64,000 nucleotides of DNA from NCBI GenBank assembly GCA_032622095.1, contig CP136069.1:206266750-206330749 (forward strand), written 5' to 3'. Origin of the DNA: Siphonodentalium dalli (Eukaryota > Mollusca > Scaphopoda > Gadilida > Siphonodentaliidae). Under the pieces are notes generated by a model. It did no database searches. It worked only from the letters and a program-made list of their open reading frames with translations, and had not been told where the DNA came from. This document shows positions 45,161 through 57,100 of the stretch, in pieces. Numbering within the stretch: the stretch's first letter is position 1; every line of letters begins with the position of its first letter. Position numbers and translations under genes: made by a program.

Positions 45161-48100
45161 TAGTCCGGGAGCTAATAGGGGTACCCTTGCACCCCCCCCC
45201 CCCCTGGGACTTAACTTCACCCCACTCATTTTGTTCCTTATTATGTCCTTCAACTTTTAAGCAATGTTAACAAGAAAAAAAAGTGGCCGTGTAGGACTCC
45301 AGACAAGATGGCGTCCATCATGGCCGCCGTTTTTCAGCCCAGACACTAAGTCAGTTTTATGCAAATTATAGCGAGAAAATCTTGTAAAATGTATACAAAT
45401 GTATATATTTTCGTGAAGCTGAGACATAATGACACATTTTTGAGCCAAAATTGAAACTCACCATTCAAGATGGCCGCCAAAATGGCCACCGGAAGTTGAA
45501 AATATAACATTTGTTCACAAATATCTTCTAGATCAATTCATGCTGTTTGGAACTGGTTGAGTAATGCAACTTTATTTTGTGTTTTGTATATTAATTGATC
45601 ATTGGAGCAACGAAATATGCAATTATTGGGGTCCTAACGCCTTCCGATCCCTCAAAAATTCGATTTTACAGAATGCGGTATAAAATTTCACAAAAAATCA
45701 CAATTGGGATTCTAATCATATTTCAACAAGAAATGAACAGAACTTTGTAACGTAAGTGAGGCATATCATTAACTATTAATATTCCAAATCACTGGGACCA
45801 AAATTCTTACTTTGGCTCAAAATGGCTGCCAATATGGCCGCCAAAATATGGGAAATGGTAAATATTACACCAGCGTGTCCTGCAATCGCTTACAAGTTGT
45901 GGTTGATGTATACAATTGGCTAATCTGTATTCTATACATTGCATACTAACATGTCTAATGCACCATGGATCATTTTTACTATTGTCACCACTGACATCAC
46001 CAGAAATATGGGATTTTTCTCTCAGAAACTTGACAAAAATATTGGCAAAAATTCACTATTCAGGGTTCGACCATTTGTTCAAGTAAACTGCAACTATCTT
46101 TGGTATATAAGGTGTTTATTGTTTTGGTATATCTTAAGTGTGTCACACTGTGATGTTTAAAGACTGAAATGCTCAAGATGGCTTCCAAAATGGCAACCAA
46201 ATTTGTAAAAAGTTAAAAGTTAACATATCCCGAACATTATTCTCTGCGTTATCCGAAAAAGATAGCAAATTGTGACTAACTTGGTTATTTTACGTATTAG
46301 TTAATTAACTGACAAATACGTTCTATTATATTTGTTCCAGTTCCGTATGGGGCATGACAAATTCATTTTAAAGTTGCAGTATGGAATTTTGCGGAGAACC
46401 TCTTTTGTGATTCTGGCAATATTATTGAAAGGAAATGAGCAGAACTTTGAGACGGAACTGAGATTAATATGTTTACCTGGATTGACTCTATGGTCATGTG
46501 TATGGCGAATATGTATACATGTAGCGGCTGTATGGTCCATGGTGAGGTGAATATGTATACAATGAGTGACTGTATGATCGTGAATGTAGTGAATATGTAT
46601 ACATAGAGTGACTTTTTGTCATGCGTCGGGTGTAGGTGTATACGTGGTGTTCTTGCATGGTGACTCGTGGCTTTATCGTCATTTGTGGTATGTACGGGTA
46701 TAAACAAGTATGGCTGCATGATCAGGTGTACGTGTATAAAGTGGGTTACTATGTTGTCATTTGTGTGGTGTTTATGTACATATGGAGTGACTTGGGTAAT
46801 GGGTGGGTTATATCTTGGTGGTAATGGGTGGGTTGTATCTTGGGTGGCTATCGCTTTCTACAATAACTCAAGGGTATGTTAATCAATAAAGAGGTAATGT
46901 CAGAGAGTTCTCCATCTTGATGATGTTTATGTAGATGGGGGGTGTTAAGCGTGGAAAGCGATAGCCACCCATTAGCATACAGTCATTACATATATACATA
47001 AACACCACAGACATAACAATATAGTGACCCACTGTATACATGTACACCTGATCCATGACCACGGATGACCATACAGCCATGCGTCACAATGCAGGCACAC
47101 CGGGTATACTCCTAATCATGACCCATAACCATATAGTCACTCACTGTATACCCATTCATCTCACCAGTGGCCATAAGGTCATCCCCTGTATACCTATTCT
47201 CCAAACGCATGGTCAAATAGACAATCAATATATACATCAACACCACAACAATGGCCATAAAGTCATTCCGGTATACATATGCACCTCAACAATGACCATA
47301 TAGCCACTCGCTTCATACTCATACCCTCACCCATGTCACCTGGTATACTCCTTCATCTGACCTATGGCCATATAGTCACCCCGTGTGTACCTATTCAAAA
47401 CATTCATACATGATCATGGTCAATCCTTGTATACATATTCGCCTCAACATTGGCCATGTCACTCCTTGTATCCCTATTTGTCACACCATAGCCGAATAGC
47501 CACTCAATATATACTAATACACCCCATCCATGTCACTATATTCACTCCATGTATGCATGTGCACCTCATCCATGGCCATATAGCCACTCGCTATATACAC
47601 ATATCCCTCGCCCATGACAATAAAGTAACACGTGTTATACTGGTATAACCTACACATGACCATACCTCCACGAGTCACCAAACAGGAGCACCAGGTATAC
47701 TCATACGCCTGACACATGACCATTTAGTCACCCCCTGTATAGATGTTCATTACATTTGTGACCATACAGTCACTACTGTCTTGTATACCTACATGTTCTC
47801 ATCTCACTATTAACCATACAGTCACTACTTGTATACCTATTTGACACACATAGTCATATAACCACTCGATATACATATGCAGCTCACCCTAGACTATAGA
47901 TTTACTCCAGGTATACATGTAAACCTCACTAATGGCCATTCAGCCCTTCCAGATATACAAAAAAAAACGCACACACGACCACTCAAACACTCCATAATTG
48001 CATATACACATCACACATGACAATTCAGCAATTCACTGCATAATCATACACACCATCCATGATAATACAGCTAAGCTTTATACACCCACAAATGATAATA

Positions 48101-50033
48101 CATCCAAGAGATATATAAATATACATCCCACCATTACCACACGGACACTCCTTATATAACCACACCCTCGATAATGTCCACCCAGCTTACTCCAGGTATT
48201 CATATTCAATCATGACCGTACAGTTATTCCATGTATACCTGTACACATTACCCGTAACCATAAAATCACTCCCTATTTATCCACACACCCCATCCATGAT
48301 CATACAGACAACACATGCACATACCTCCCAGGACTTTACAGTCACTCCATATATACATAATCAACACATAGATGACCATGTAGCTATATCCATACACCAC
48401 ACCAATGACCATACAGGTACACCAGTTGCATCCGTACTGAATATACACAATCATACACCATAGAGTCACTCCATGCATACCGATTGACCTCACACCTGAC
48501 CATGACCTCTCCCTGTATACCTAGATGCATCTTACCATGGACAACCCACTAATAACCATATAGTCACTCATTGTATACCTACTCACATCAGTCATGACAT
48601 ACAATAACTCCCTGTATAACTATTCACCGCACATATGATCATAGAGTAACTCCCTGGCTATGATCTTGGCATCCACACTGTATCATGTTGACATTTATTT
48701 TATCATAATGGACCAGAATAGCCAATGATTATGATCCATCTCAGTTCTGTATCAAAGTTCTGCCCATTTCCTTTCAATAAATGTGGCCAAAATTACAAAA
48801 GAGGTTCTCAGCAAAATTGCATACTTTAAAATGAATTTGCCATGCTCCAAAATGAACTGAGACAACCAGAATAGAACATGTAGTTGTCAGTTAATTAAAT
48901 AACATGTATAATAACCAAGTGAGTCACAATATGCTACCTTTTCGGATAATGCAGATAATGTTCGGGATATATGTAAAAAATTAACATTCTACAAATTTGG
49001 TTGCCATTTTGGAAGCCATCTTGAGCAATTAAGTCTATAAACACTGTAGTGCGATACATTTAAAATAGACCAAAACAATAAACACCTTTCAATCCAAAGA
49101 TAGTTATATTTTACCTGAAAAATGGTCCAAACCTGAAAAGTGAATTTTTGCCAATATTTATGTCAAGTTTTTGAGAGAAAAGTCCAATATTTTTGACGAT
49201 GTGAGGAGTGACAATAGTAACAATTAACCATGGTGCATCAGACATGTTAGTATTCAATGTATAGAATGCAGAATAGCCAATTTTATACATCAACCACAAC
49301 TTGTAAGCGATTGCAGGACACGCTGGTGTAATATTTACCATTTCCCATATTTTGGTAGCCATATTGGCAGCCATTTTGAGCCAAAGTAAGAATTTTGGTT
49401 CCAGTGATTTGGAATATTAATAGTTAATGATATGCCTCACTTACGTTACAATGTTCTGTTCATTTCTTGTTGAAATATGACTAGAATCCCAATTGTGATT
49501 TTTTGTGAAATTTTATACCGCATTCTGTAAAATCGAATTTTTGTGGGATCGGAAGGCGTTAGGACCCCAATAATTGCATATTTCGTTGCTCCAATGATCA
49601 ATTAATATACAAAACACAAAATAAAGTTGCATTACTCAACCAGTTCCAAACAGCATGAATTGATCTAGAAGACATTTGTGAAAAAAAAATTATATTTTCA
49701 ACTTCCGGTGGCCATTTTGGCGGCCATCTTGGATGGTGAGTTTAAATTTTGGCTCAAAAATGTGTCATTATGTCTCATCTTCACGAAAATATATACATTT
49801 GTATACATTTTACAAGATTTTCCCGCTATAATTTGCATAAACTGACTTAGGGTCTGGGCTGAAAAACGGCGGCCATGATGGACGCCATTTTGTCTGGAGT
49901 CTACACGGCCACTTTTTTTTCTTGTTAACATTGCTTAAAAGTTGAAGGACATAATAAGGAACAAAATGAGTGGGGTGAAGTTAAGTCCCAGGGGGGGGGG
50001 GGTGCAAGGGTACCCATATTAGCTCCCGGACTA
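45161..50033. mobile_element. 4.87-kb foldback element with minisatellite core
   Basis: Ends TAGTCCGGGAGCTAAT and its inverse. Flanking TCC at 45,158-45,160 and 50,034-50,036 may be a target duplication. The outer arms (about 1.3 kb each; 45,161-46,470 and 48,735-50,033) are near mirror images, including matching poly-C/poly-G runs (45,191-45,206 and 49,991-50,002) and words such as AGATGGCCGCCAAAATGGC. Inside, the minisatellite also switches orientation near 46,860-46,960, where GGGTGGCTATCGCTTTC pairs with GAAAGCGATAGCCACCC. The palindrome is therefore continuous but the right arm is longer. No transposase was found. The architecture recalls foldback elements with long repetitive inverted repeats such as Galileo of Drosophila; relation not implied. 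Confidence 0.9.
46480..48660. repeat. Degenerate minisatellite of about 55-60 bp inside the foldback
   Basis: From about 46,960 on, units read like ATGACCATA-AGTCACTC-TGTATACC-ATTCACCTCA with much variation (roughly 28-30 copies). From 46,480 to 46,860 the same words appear reverse-complemented (GGTGAATATGTATACAATGA, GTGACTGTATGGTC). The many short frames of Tyr/His/Thr-rich peptides come from this repeat. Confidence 0.88.
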
Positions 50034-50095
50034 TCCCTGTTAAGTATGAGAGAGTTTGTTATCTCCTTGTCAATAAATCTTGTCTTATGGATTCG

Positions 50096-51609
50096 ATAGA
50101 CGTCTCATCTTGGATCAAAATAAGTTTTGAAAAATGAATCGCGAATTGCTATATACTTTCAAACGAACATGAGTGTTGGACGATATTAGATTGAATAATT
50201 TTCCTATTAAGTTGGTTAATTAAAATATCACTGGATGTATTCACAAGTGTTTGTCATAAATTGTGTGACGAGTGTGAGGATTTCTCAAGTTTACACTCTC
50301 CTCTGGTAAATAATTCCTCCAATGCAGTTTGGAAAAAAAGAAGATAGGTTCCATAGAATGGGAGAGTCCTAATGCATTTTAGTGTTTGAACGGGAACGGA
50401 CGGAGATGTTGACCACATAACATCGCTAAATGTGATAGAATGAGTGTAATATTATGATTGTTATCGTACAATAGTGCCTTTATTTATCGCAAATTGCGAT
50501 TCGTTACCGATTATTTCGATACCTACGTCTCATTCATTCTACAGACATCCCATGTACACACAATGTCCTCATATCTAAAAAATTGTCCTCGCAATGTTGG
50601 TGTGCAAGAACATATGCATCCTCCCAACGCAACGAAAACGAACACAATCACATATGTGCCATTTTACCCGGCTTCTTAATGTTGATGCATGTACAGTATA
50701 AACCGCTCACAGTCTAGCTAATTTAGCACTTAATCTGTGGTCACTCAACTTGTACTTTATGTACCAGTTGATAATAGACCCTGTTACATGTACAGAGGCG
50801 GACTGGGCCAAAAAATCGGCCCGGGAAATGAATATAATACCGGCCCATCTGCCAAAGGCAGTTGCCGAGGTTCCGAGTGGAGGAGGGTCTCTGTTCGGGG
50901 GGTGTCCACCTTGGAATTCCAACTGCACCCCCCTCTTGAATTAAAATCAGACCAAATACATGTTTTTGCATAATTCCATTGCACCCCACCTTGCACCTCA
51001 GTGCTCTTGCCTAATATCCTATAAATTCATCAACCATGGTTCTATATATTCCCGGCATGAGACCATTCCGTTATTTTTACCTGAAGAATTGCATAAATTC
51101 TTACATCTATAGCGGTCTAACAGACAAGAAACCAGGACACACCGGGCTGTCCATGGTTGTTTGGCCCGGGGTGAGAAAATTTTGAAAACTATACAAGAAA
51201 ATCGCTAATCCTAGGTACTAGTAGCATCTAGACTGGCCTCAAATTTTGGGGGATTTACAGCTGGGAGTTACCATTAATATCTCGAGATTAACGGGGTCTT
51301 CACGTGGTGTTATATGATGCTGCCAAGTTCATTTAATGACAAAATTATGATTAGCCAGTTAGGCTGGTTAAACAACACATGTGGCGGCCTACATCAGTTT
51401 AATTTGTGGCCCAACTACATATACCCCCCCCCCCAAACTGTAAAAAAAACCCTCAGATTCTCGCTTGATAGAAAATCACGTGGAATCAGAATTTTCCGGC
51501 CTCCGGCACATCGGGTATTTACCGGTTTCCCAATCGGCCAATCCACCTCTGTAGGTATCAGAGAGTTACTAGTAGTTATCTTGTCAATAAATATTGCCTT
51601 CTGGATTTG
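50096..51609. repeat. Tandem unit 2 (about 750 bp net) split by a TIR element
   Basis: Repeats unit 1 from ATAGACGTCTCATC to ATAGACCCTGTTACATG (50,096-50,790), is interrupted by 50,791-51,553, then continues GGTATCAGAGAGTTAC...GTCAATAAATATTGCCTTCTGG up to 51,609, where ATAGAC starts what may be a truncated third unit. Confidence 0.82.
50791..51553. mobile_element. 763-bp non-autonomous TIR element
   Basis: Left end TACAGAGGCGGACTGGGCCA, right end AATCGGCCAATCCACCTCTGTA, which is its imperfect reverse complement for about 22 bp; AAAAATCGGCCCGGG and CCGGTTTCCCAATCGG extend the resemblance. No coding capacity. A clear target duplication is not seen; the insertion point is within about 10 bp of that of the foldback in unit 1. 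Confidence 0.7.
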
Positions 51610-51907
51610 ATAGACATTATTTTATTTAGCTACCGGTACTATATGTCCCTCAGTGAACATACTTCTGAGTTATCTGAAATTCTGTACCATTCTTCATCAA
51701 ATCTGCGGTCCGCTTAGGTACAACATAGATCATGGGCATTTTAATCAATAATCTATATAGAGTCCAATTTAGATTATGTTTCCGGTAGCCGTCATGTCTG
51801 AGCAATACTAATATTGTTTTGTTGCTTCAGAAGTTTTGATTAAGTGTAAACATTAAATATAACTTTCAAATCATTTATTTATTCATTTATTTCTCAGGCT
51901 GTGTTAG

Positions 51908-52151
51908 ATGTTATATGTGGCAACTGTATCACAGATCATGAATTTGAAGAACAATGAGTTGGATGTTTTAGCTAACTTTATGGGACATGATATACGCACT
52001 CACAGAGAATATTACAGACTGCCGGAAAAGACCCTACAGCTATGTAAATACAGTACTAGTAAACTGCTTCGAGTGGTAGCGAAGGGGAATGTGCACAAGT
52101 ATCAGGGCAAATCTTTGGATGAAATAGAAATGGATGCTGATTCAGAAGTTG
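51908..52151 (+). CDS. Exon-like segment: C-terminal part of a tyrosine-recombinase-like protein
   Basis: Encodes VATVSQIMNLKNNELDVLA, then FMGHDIRTHREYYRLPEK, then GKSLDEIEMDADSE. The GH...EYY pattern matches the last histidine and nucleophilic tyrosine of tyrosine recombinases, and the phrase MGHDIxxHRExYRLP plus KGKSLDEI is familiar from an expanded family of uncharacterised animal proteins. The 3' edge is GAAGTTG/GTAAGT, a strong splice donor (phase 1). The 5' edge is TTTATTTCTCAGGCTGTGTTAG/ATG, a T-rich tract with an acceptor-like AG, and the expected LRK(H/Y) residues before VAT would be supplied by an upstream exon. No partner exons were identified in the window. It may be a host gene exon or a domesticated or degraded recombinase. 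Confidence 0.55.
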
Positions 52152-53611
52152 GTAAGTAACTTTAGTTGTTATACATACACATTATCAATAAGTATAGTGA
52201 TATGGTCTGCCATATCACGTCGAGTTGAAGTCAGATCTGTATCAAACGAGCTGTTTTTGGCAGTGAGATTGAACTTGATACAGCAATCTGATCTCAATGA
52301 GACGCGATACTGCGATACATATCACTACCCTGTATTGATAAAGCGTTTATTATATGACTACTGGCGTTCTGAGTTGCCAAAAGTTCAATGAAAAATGAGA
52401 CTTTTCTCCCAACTTACTGGTAGGTGTAGGTCGATTGATATTCTGAGACTTCGACGATCAGCAAATAATAATTCATCAAAGGTAATAGCTTGCGGATTGC
52501 TATAACAAAAGAATATTCATGATATGGTTCAATTAATTACTAAATGAACATCTTTTAGTTCAGATCGTAACATATTTAGGCCTAGAAACGAATGAATCGA
52601 TTTCTCGCTTCATTCAGTATATGATGTTTACAAAATGACGACAACGATGTCATGCTGAGTAGCATAAGAAATCGGAGAAAAAAACACTCTTGTTTTCTAA
52701 TAGAAAAACTAGAACGCGTTTAAGCAAGATACGGGGAGAGAAAACTATAGTCATATAATAAATAACTTCAATTGTTATACAGTCACTTGAAATTGTTACT
52801 GGATTATTTCTAGATTTTTAAGACCTTAATTAAAACAGCAAACTAATTTCTCAGAATATTAATTCTATTAGTTTCTGACATATGCCCCTTTAAGTTTATA
52901 ACTTGGGTCAGAATAAGGCGCATGCTTTCTCTTCATCAGGTACACTCGTAAACTATTGGGCCTATATCAAAAAAATTTGCTATCTAAGGTATTTTGGGAC
53001 TGGAAGGGTATAATTTGGGAATGCTGTCAAGATAATTTGCCCTTCCGATATTCCTGTGACCTTGTGTATGACCAAGTGACGTTTAACTGTCTCAGGAACT
53101 ACATTGCCCATAGAGAATAAGTTTGGTATATAGAGGTATGTTGGGGTGGGCAGTAACCTCATCATGTCTGTCTGCCCATCCTTCCATACAGGTACCCACA
53201 AATTACCTTTAACCTTATCTTGGAATCGGTACTATATTTGGATAGACTTCACTTTTTGTATGCACTGTACAGAGTCATACTGCCCCTATCATATGACCTT
53301 GGTGACATGAAATATACCGCGGAGTCAGCGGGCACATAGCTAGTATACTTAGATTATGAAGAAGTGTTTGTCCTGTGTCTGTCATGCTTTGATGGTATCA
53401 CCCCCCCCCCCCCTTCGGTACGCGGGATTCAGGGTGTTTTGAAGCTGTACGCGGGATTCATACCCCCGAATTAACTGGTATTCAGGTTCAAGTAAAACAT
53501 ATTGGACGTAGGTTGTGATGGCGCAAAATAATATTTGTGTGCTAGTTATCTGTATGAATAAGTGGGTAGAATAGCTTCTTGGGCATATTCGACCACTATG
53601 CCATCATAAAG
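52152..53611. other. Stretch without a recognised gene; possible intron
   Basis: If the 51,908 exon is real, the first part is intron. A dispersed-repeat-like stretch occupies about 52,980-53,340 (ends GCGGGCACATAGCTAGTATACTT). Poly-C lies at 53,401-53,414. Confidence 0.4.
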
Positions 53612-54131
53612 TATCATTATACAAGACCCCAACTGTCTTCTAACAAGTATCCCAACAAGTATCCCAACAAGTATCCCAACAAGACCCCAACATTATCTAC
53701 CACGTATCCGGGCCTAATTCATGGGGACTCCCCCACCCCATATTGAGAGCCCATTGTTTCCTAAGTTTGTTGGGATTGAGAGAGACTCAGTGGTGTTTTT
53801 GCGGAGATGGCCACATGTTTAATAATTAAAACGACTACAGAGGTTGAATGAGGGCCTGCCGGTCCGGATGGTCTTCCATGCGACGTGAGGCTCGATGGGA
53901 TTCGACTCGAGCAGCAGATGCCGGTGGTGTGTCGGCCCAGGTATCTGGGTAGATGGACGTGATGAGCCCGATGGGAGTCGACTCGAGCAGATGTGAATGG
54001 TGAATGGCGGTGATGTGCTCGATGGGACACGGCTCGAGCGACAGATACTGGTGGTATGTCGGCCCAGCATCCGGTGGAATGAATGTGATGTATGGATGTG
54101 GTACACGGGTTAGATCCGGACCAGCAGGCCC
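53612..54131. repeat. Long direct repeat, left copy
   Basis: From TATACAAGACCCCAACTGTC to CCAGCAGGCCCCGCC. Almost identical (about 98%) to 57,466-57,968; the main differences are one extra 17-bp AAGTATCCCAACAAGTA-type unit here and a few substitutions. It contains three of the GCTCGATGGGA...CTCGAGC motifs. Confidence 0.95.
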
Positions 54132-57100
54132 CGCCCTCCGGCGATGTGACCGCACAGCAGCTGGAAAGAGAAATTAGACAAGCACAGCAAGGGAAACGAA
54201 GACATCAGCAGGAGCAGCAAAACAAAACACACGGCCCCTGGGAAACGACGGGGAAGCATAAACGACGGGTGGATCAAGCCGCGGATGAGTAAAAGTCGCG
54301 GGGGGAGCAGAGGCGAAACCGAGGTAGCGGATGAGACATGAGCAGTTGGTGAAGCGGAGGATGTGATGAGCTCGATGGGAGTCGGCTCGAGCAGCAGAGG
54401 CCGGTGGGGCGTAGCCCAGGCATCGAGATGCGGGATGAGATGAGCCCGATGGGAAACGGCTCGGGCGGCAGATGCCGGTGGTATGACGGCCCAGGCATAA
54501 GCAGCGCATGAAGCGGAAGAGGCGATGATACATGAGTAGTGGATGGTACGAGATGAGGCGGCAGCGGCGGGCGGGTTGGGAGCGGCGGAATAAGAAGCAG
54601 CGGGCGAAGAAGAGGATGAGATGAGGTGAGCTCGATGGGATTCGACTCGAGCAGCCGATGCTGGTGGAGCGGCGGCCCAGGCATCGCGGGTGCGGTGAAA
54701 TGAGCTCGATGGAAAAACGGCTCGAGAGGCAGATGTCGGTGGGTGTCGGCCCGGACATAAGCAGCGCATGAAGCGAAGATGCGGTGAGGCAGGTGTAGCA
54801 GGCGAGACGTGAGCTGAGGTAGGAGTGTGAGCGGCGAAGAAGTCGGAGCAACAGCGGGAGCCAACGCGGCGGGGGGGGGGGGCAGAGGCGGCGGGGAAGC
54901 AAAATCAGAGGATAGGCGGAAGCGGCGGCGATGTATAACCAGCGGGGGAGGCGGTAGCAGCGGGTGAAGCAGACGGTGAGATGAGCTCGATGGGATTCGG
55001 CTCGAGCAGCAAATGCTGGAGGGTAGCGTCCCGGGCAGCTAGGGTGCGGGATGAGATGAGCTCGATGGGAGACGGCTCGAGCGGCAGATGCCGGTGGTAT
55101 GTCGACCCGGGCAAAAGCAGCGCATGAATATGAAGAGGCGGTGAGGGATGAGTAGCGGGTGAAGCGAGATCGGCGGGCGATGGCATGAGCGGCGGATAAT
55201 CCGAATCAGTGGAAGGAGCAGGAAGCGACAGGGAAGCGGAGTCGGCGGTAGAGGCAAAAAGGGGAGGAGAGGCGTTAGCGGCAATGAGGGATACTCAGCG
55301 GTGGAGGCGTTAGCGGCGGGTAAGCGGTAGCGACGGTAACGAGAAGCAGCGGGTGAAGCAGAGAATGAAATGAGCTCGATGGGTACCGCTCGAGCAGCAT
55401 ATGCTGGTGGTGTGTCGGCCCAAGCACAGCGGGTGCGGGATGAGATGGGCTCGATGGAGATTCGGCTCGAGCAGCAGACGCTAATGGCGTGGCCAACGCA
55501 TCGGGTGCGGGATGAAATGAGCTCGATGGGAGACGGCTCGAGTGGCAGATGCCGGTGGTACGCCGACCCAGGCAAAAGAGTGATGTAGAGCGGAAGAGGC
55601 GGTGAGGCATGAGTAGCAGTGAACCGTGGCCACGGGTGGGTGGAGAGCGTCGGAATGGCGGAACCGGCGGGTGGGACAGAAGCGGAAGGCGAGGCAGAAG
55701 TAGCACGCGAAGAGAAACGCGGAGAAGACCAGATACGACGGGAGAGGCGAGGGAGCGGGAGAGACAGGAGCGGCGGGAACGGATAAGCGGGAGGTGAGGC
55801 AGAGGCAGCGGGCGGGTGAGATACGGCTGGGGAAGCGCATGCGGGGGCAATGGGAAGCGACGGGCGGGTCGTAAGCGGCGGGTGGAGCGTAAGCTGCGGG
55901 TGGAGCGGAAGCGGCGGCGGGTGGAGCGTCAGCGGCGGAAGGTGCGGAAGCGGCGGAAGTACAGTAAGCGGCGGAAGTACAGTAAGCGGCGGGTTAAGCG
56001 GAAGCGACGGGCGAAGCGGAAGCGACGGGCGAAGTGGGAACAGCGAGCGAAGCGTGAACAGCGGCGAACCGGGAGTAGCGGGCGATGCAGTGCCAGCGGG
56101 AGATGCAAGAGCAGCGGGTGATACAGGAGCAGCGGGTGATACAGGAGCAGCGGGTGATACAGGAGCAGCGGGTGATACAGGAGCAGCGGGTGATACAGGA
56201 GCAGCGGGTGATACCGGAGTAGCGGGTGATACAAGCAGCGGGTGATACAAGCAGCGGGTGACACAAGCAGCGGATGACACAAGCAGCGGATGACACAAGC
56301 AGCGGGTGATACAAGCAGCGGGTGATACAAGCAGCGGGTGATACAAGCAGCGGGTGATACAAGCAGCGGGTGATACAAGCAGCGGGTGATACAAGCAGCG
56401 GGTGATACAAGCAGCGGGTGATACAAGCAGCTGGTGATACAAGCAGCGGTTATGCAAGAGCATCGGGTGATAACAATAGCAGCAGGCGAGCAAGCGCAGC
56501 GGATGCAGAGCTCGATGGGAGGCGGCTCGAGCAACAAAGCTGGTGGTGTGACGGCCCAGTCTTCGGATAGCATGGATCGCAGAGCTCGACGTGATGCGGC
56601 ACGAGCAGCAGATGCCGGATAATGTGGGTCCAGACAGAACCAGCGTGTGACGCGTTGGCGGCGTGGGTGACCGGAGCAGCGGCTGAAGCCTGAGCGGCGA
56701 CTCGAAGGTGAAGCCGGTTAAAAACAGAAACAGCGGGGGGAGGCAAGGGGTGAAGCAAAAACAAAACAGAAAAATGTGGCGGCGGGAGTGGTGTGAGCGG
56801 TGGGTGGGTTAGAGACAGCGGTTGGGGCCTTGACGGCGGTGACGTATAGGCGGCGGGAGAGGTGGAAGCGGCGACTGAGGCGGACGCTTTGTGAAGCAGA
56901 AACAAGCGGCGCAGAAACTGAGGAGTAGCATCCGCGGCGGATGAAGCATCGCTGGGAGGAGAGCGGAAGCGGAGGGGAGGAGGAGGCGGTAGGAGAGAGG
57001 CACCAGTCGCGATTGGGTAGCACCAGCGGGGTGAAGAGCCACGAACCGAGAAGAGACGCGCCGATGCGATGAGTACCACGGGGTAACGAGGGGAGTTATG

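Larger units (their letters stand above)
44510..50095. repeat. Tandem unit 1 (about 710 bp net) split by the foldback element
   Basis: The unit runs ATAGACGTCTCATCTTGG...CAATAGTCC (44,510-45,160), is interrupted by 45,161-50,033, and continues with CTGTTAAGTATGAGAGAGTT...TTATGGATTCG up to 50,095, where unit 2 starts with the same ATAGACGTCTCATC. The two units are closely similar throughout (for example TCTACACTCTCCTCTGGTAA, TAGTGTTTGAACGGG). Confidence 0.85.

Noticed and set aside
46301-48493. Numerous 60-118-codon frames with HTTNDH / YTYSP peptides
   Set aside because: They derive from the foldback minisatellite and appear on both strands.
41046-52151. Joining the 41,046 exon directly to the 51,908 exon as one gene
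   Set aside because: The phases do not fit directly (phase 1 donor into a phase 0 start) and no intermediate exon was found; the link is unsupported.
54110-55186. Overlapping minus-strand frames rich in SSRLPSSS / HRAH peptides
   Set aside because: All come from the GCTCGATGGGA motif read in different phases.
56095-56455. Regular short repeats resembling a CRISPR array
   Set aside because: There are no unique spacers; units are contiguous 16-18-bp tandem copies in eukaryotic DNA.
55039-56493. 484-codon minus-strand open frame rich in ITRCLYHPLLVSP repeats
   Set aside because: It is a translation of GC-rich 16-18-bp and related repeats lacking stops. The repeat unit changes length from 18 to 16 bp, so the peptide phase is not maintained.
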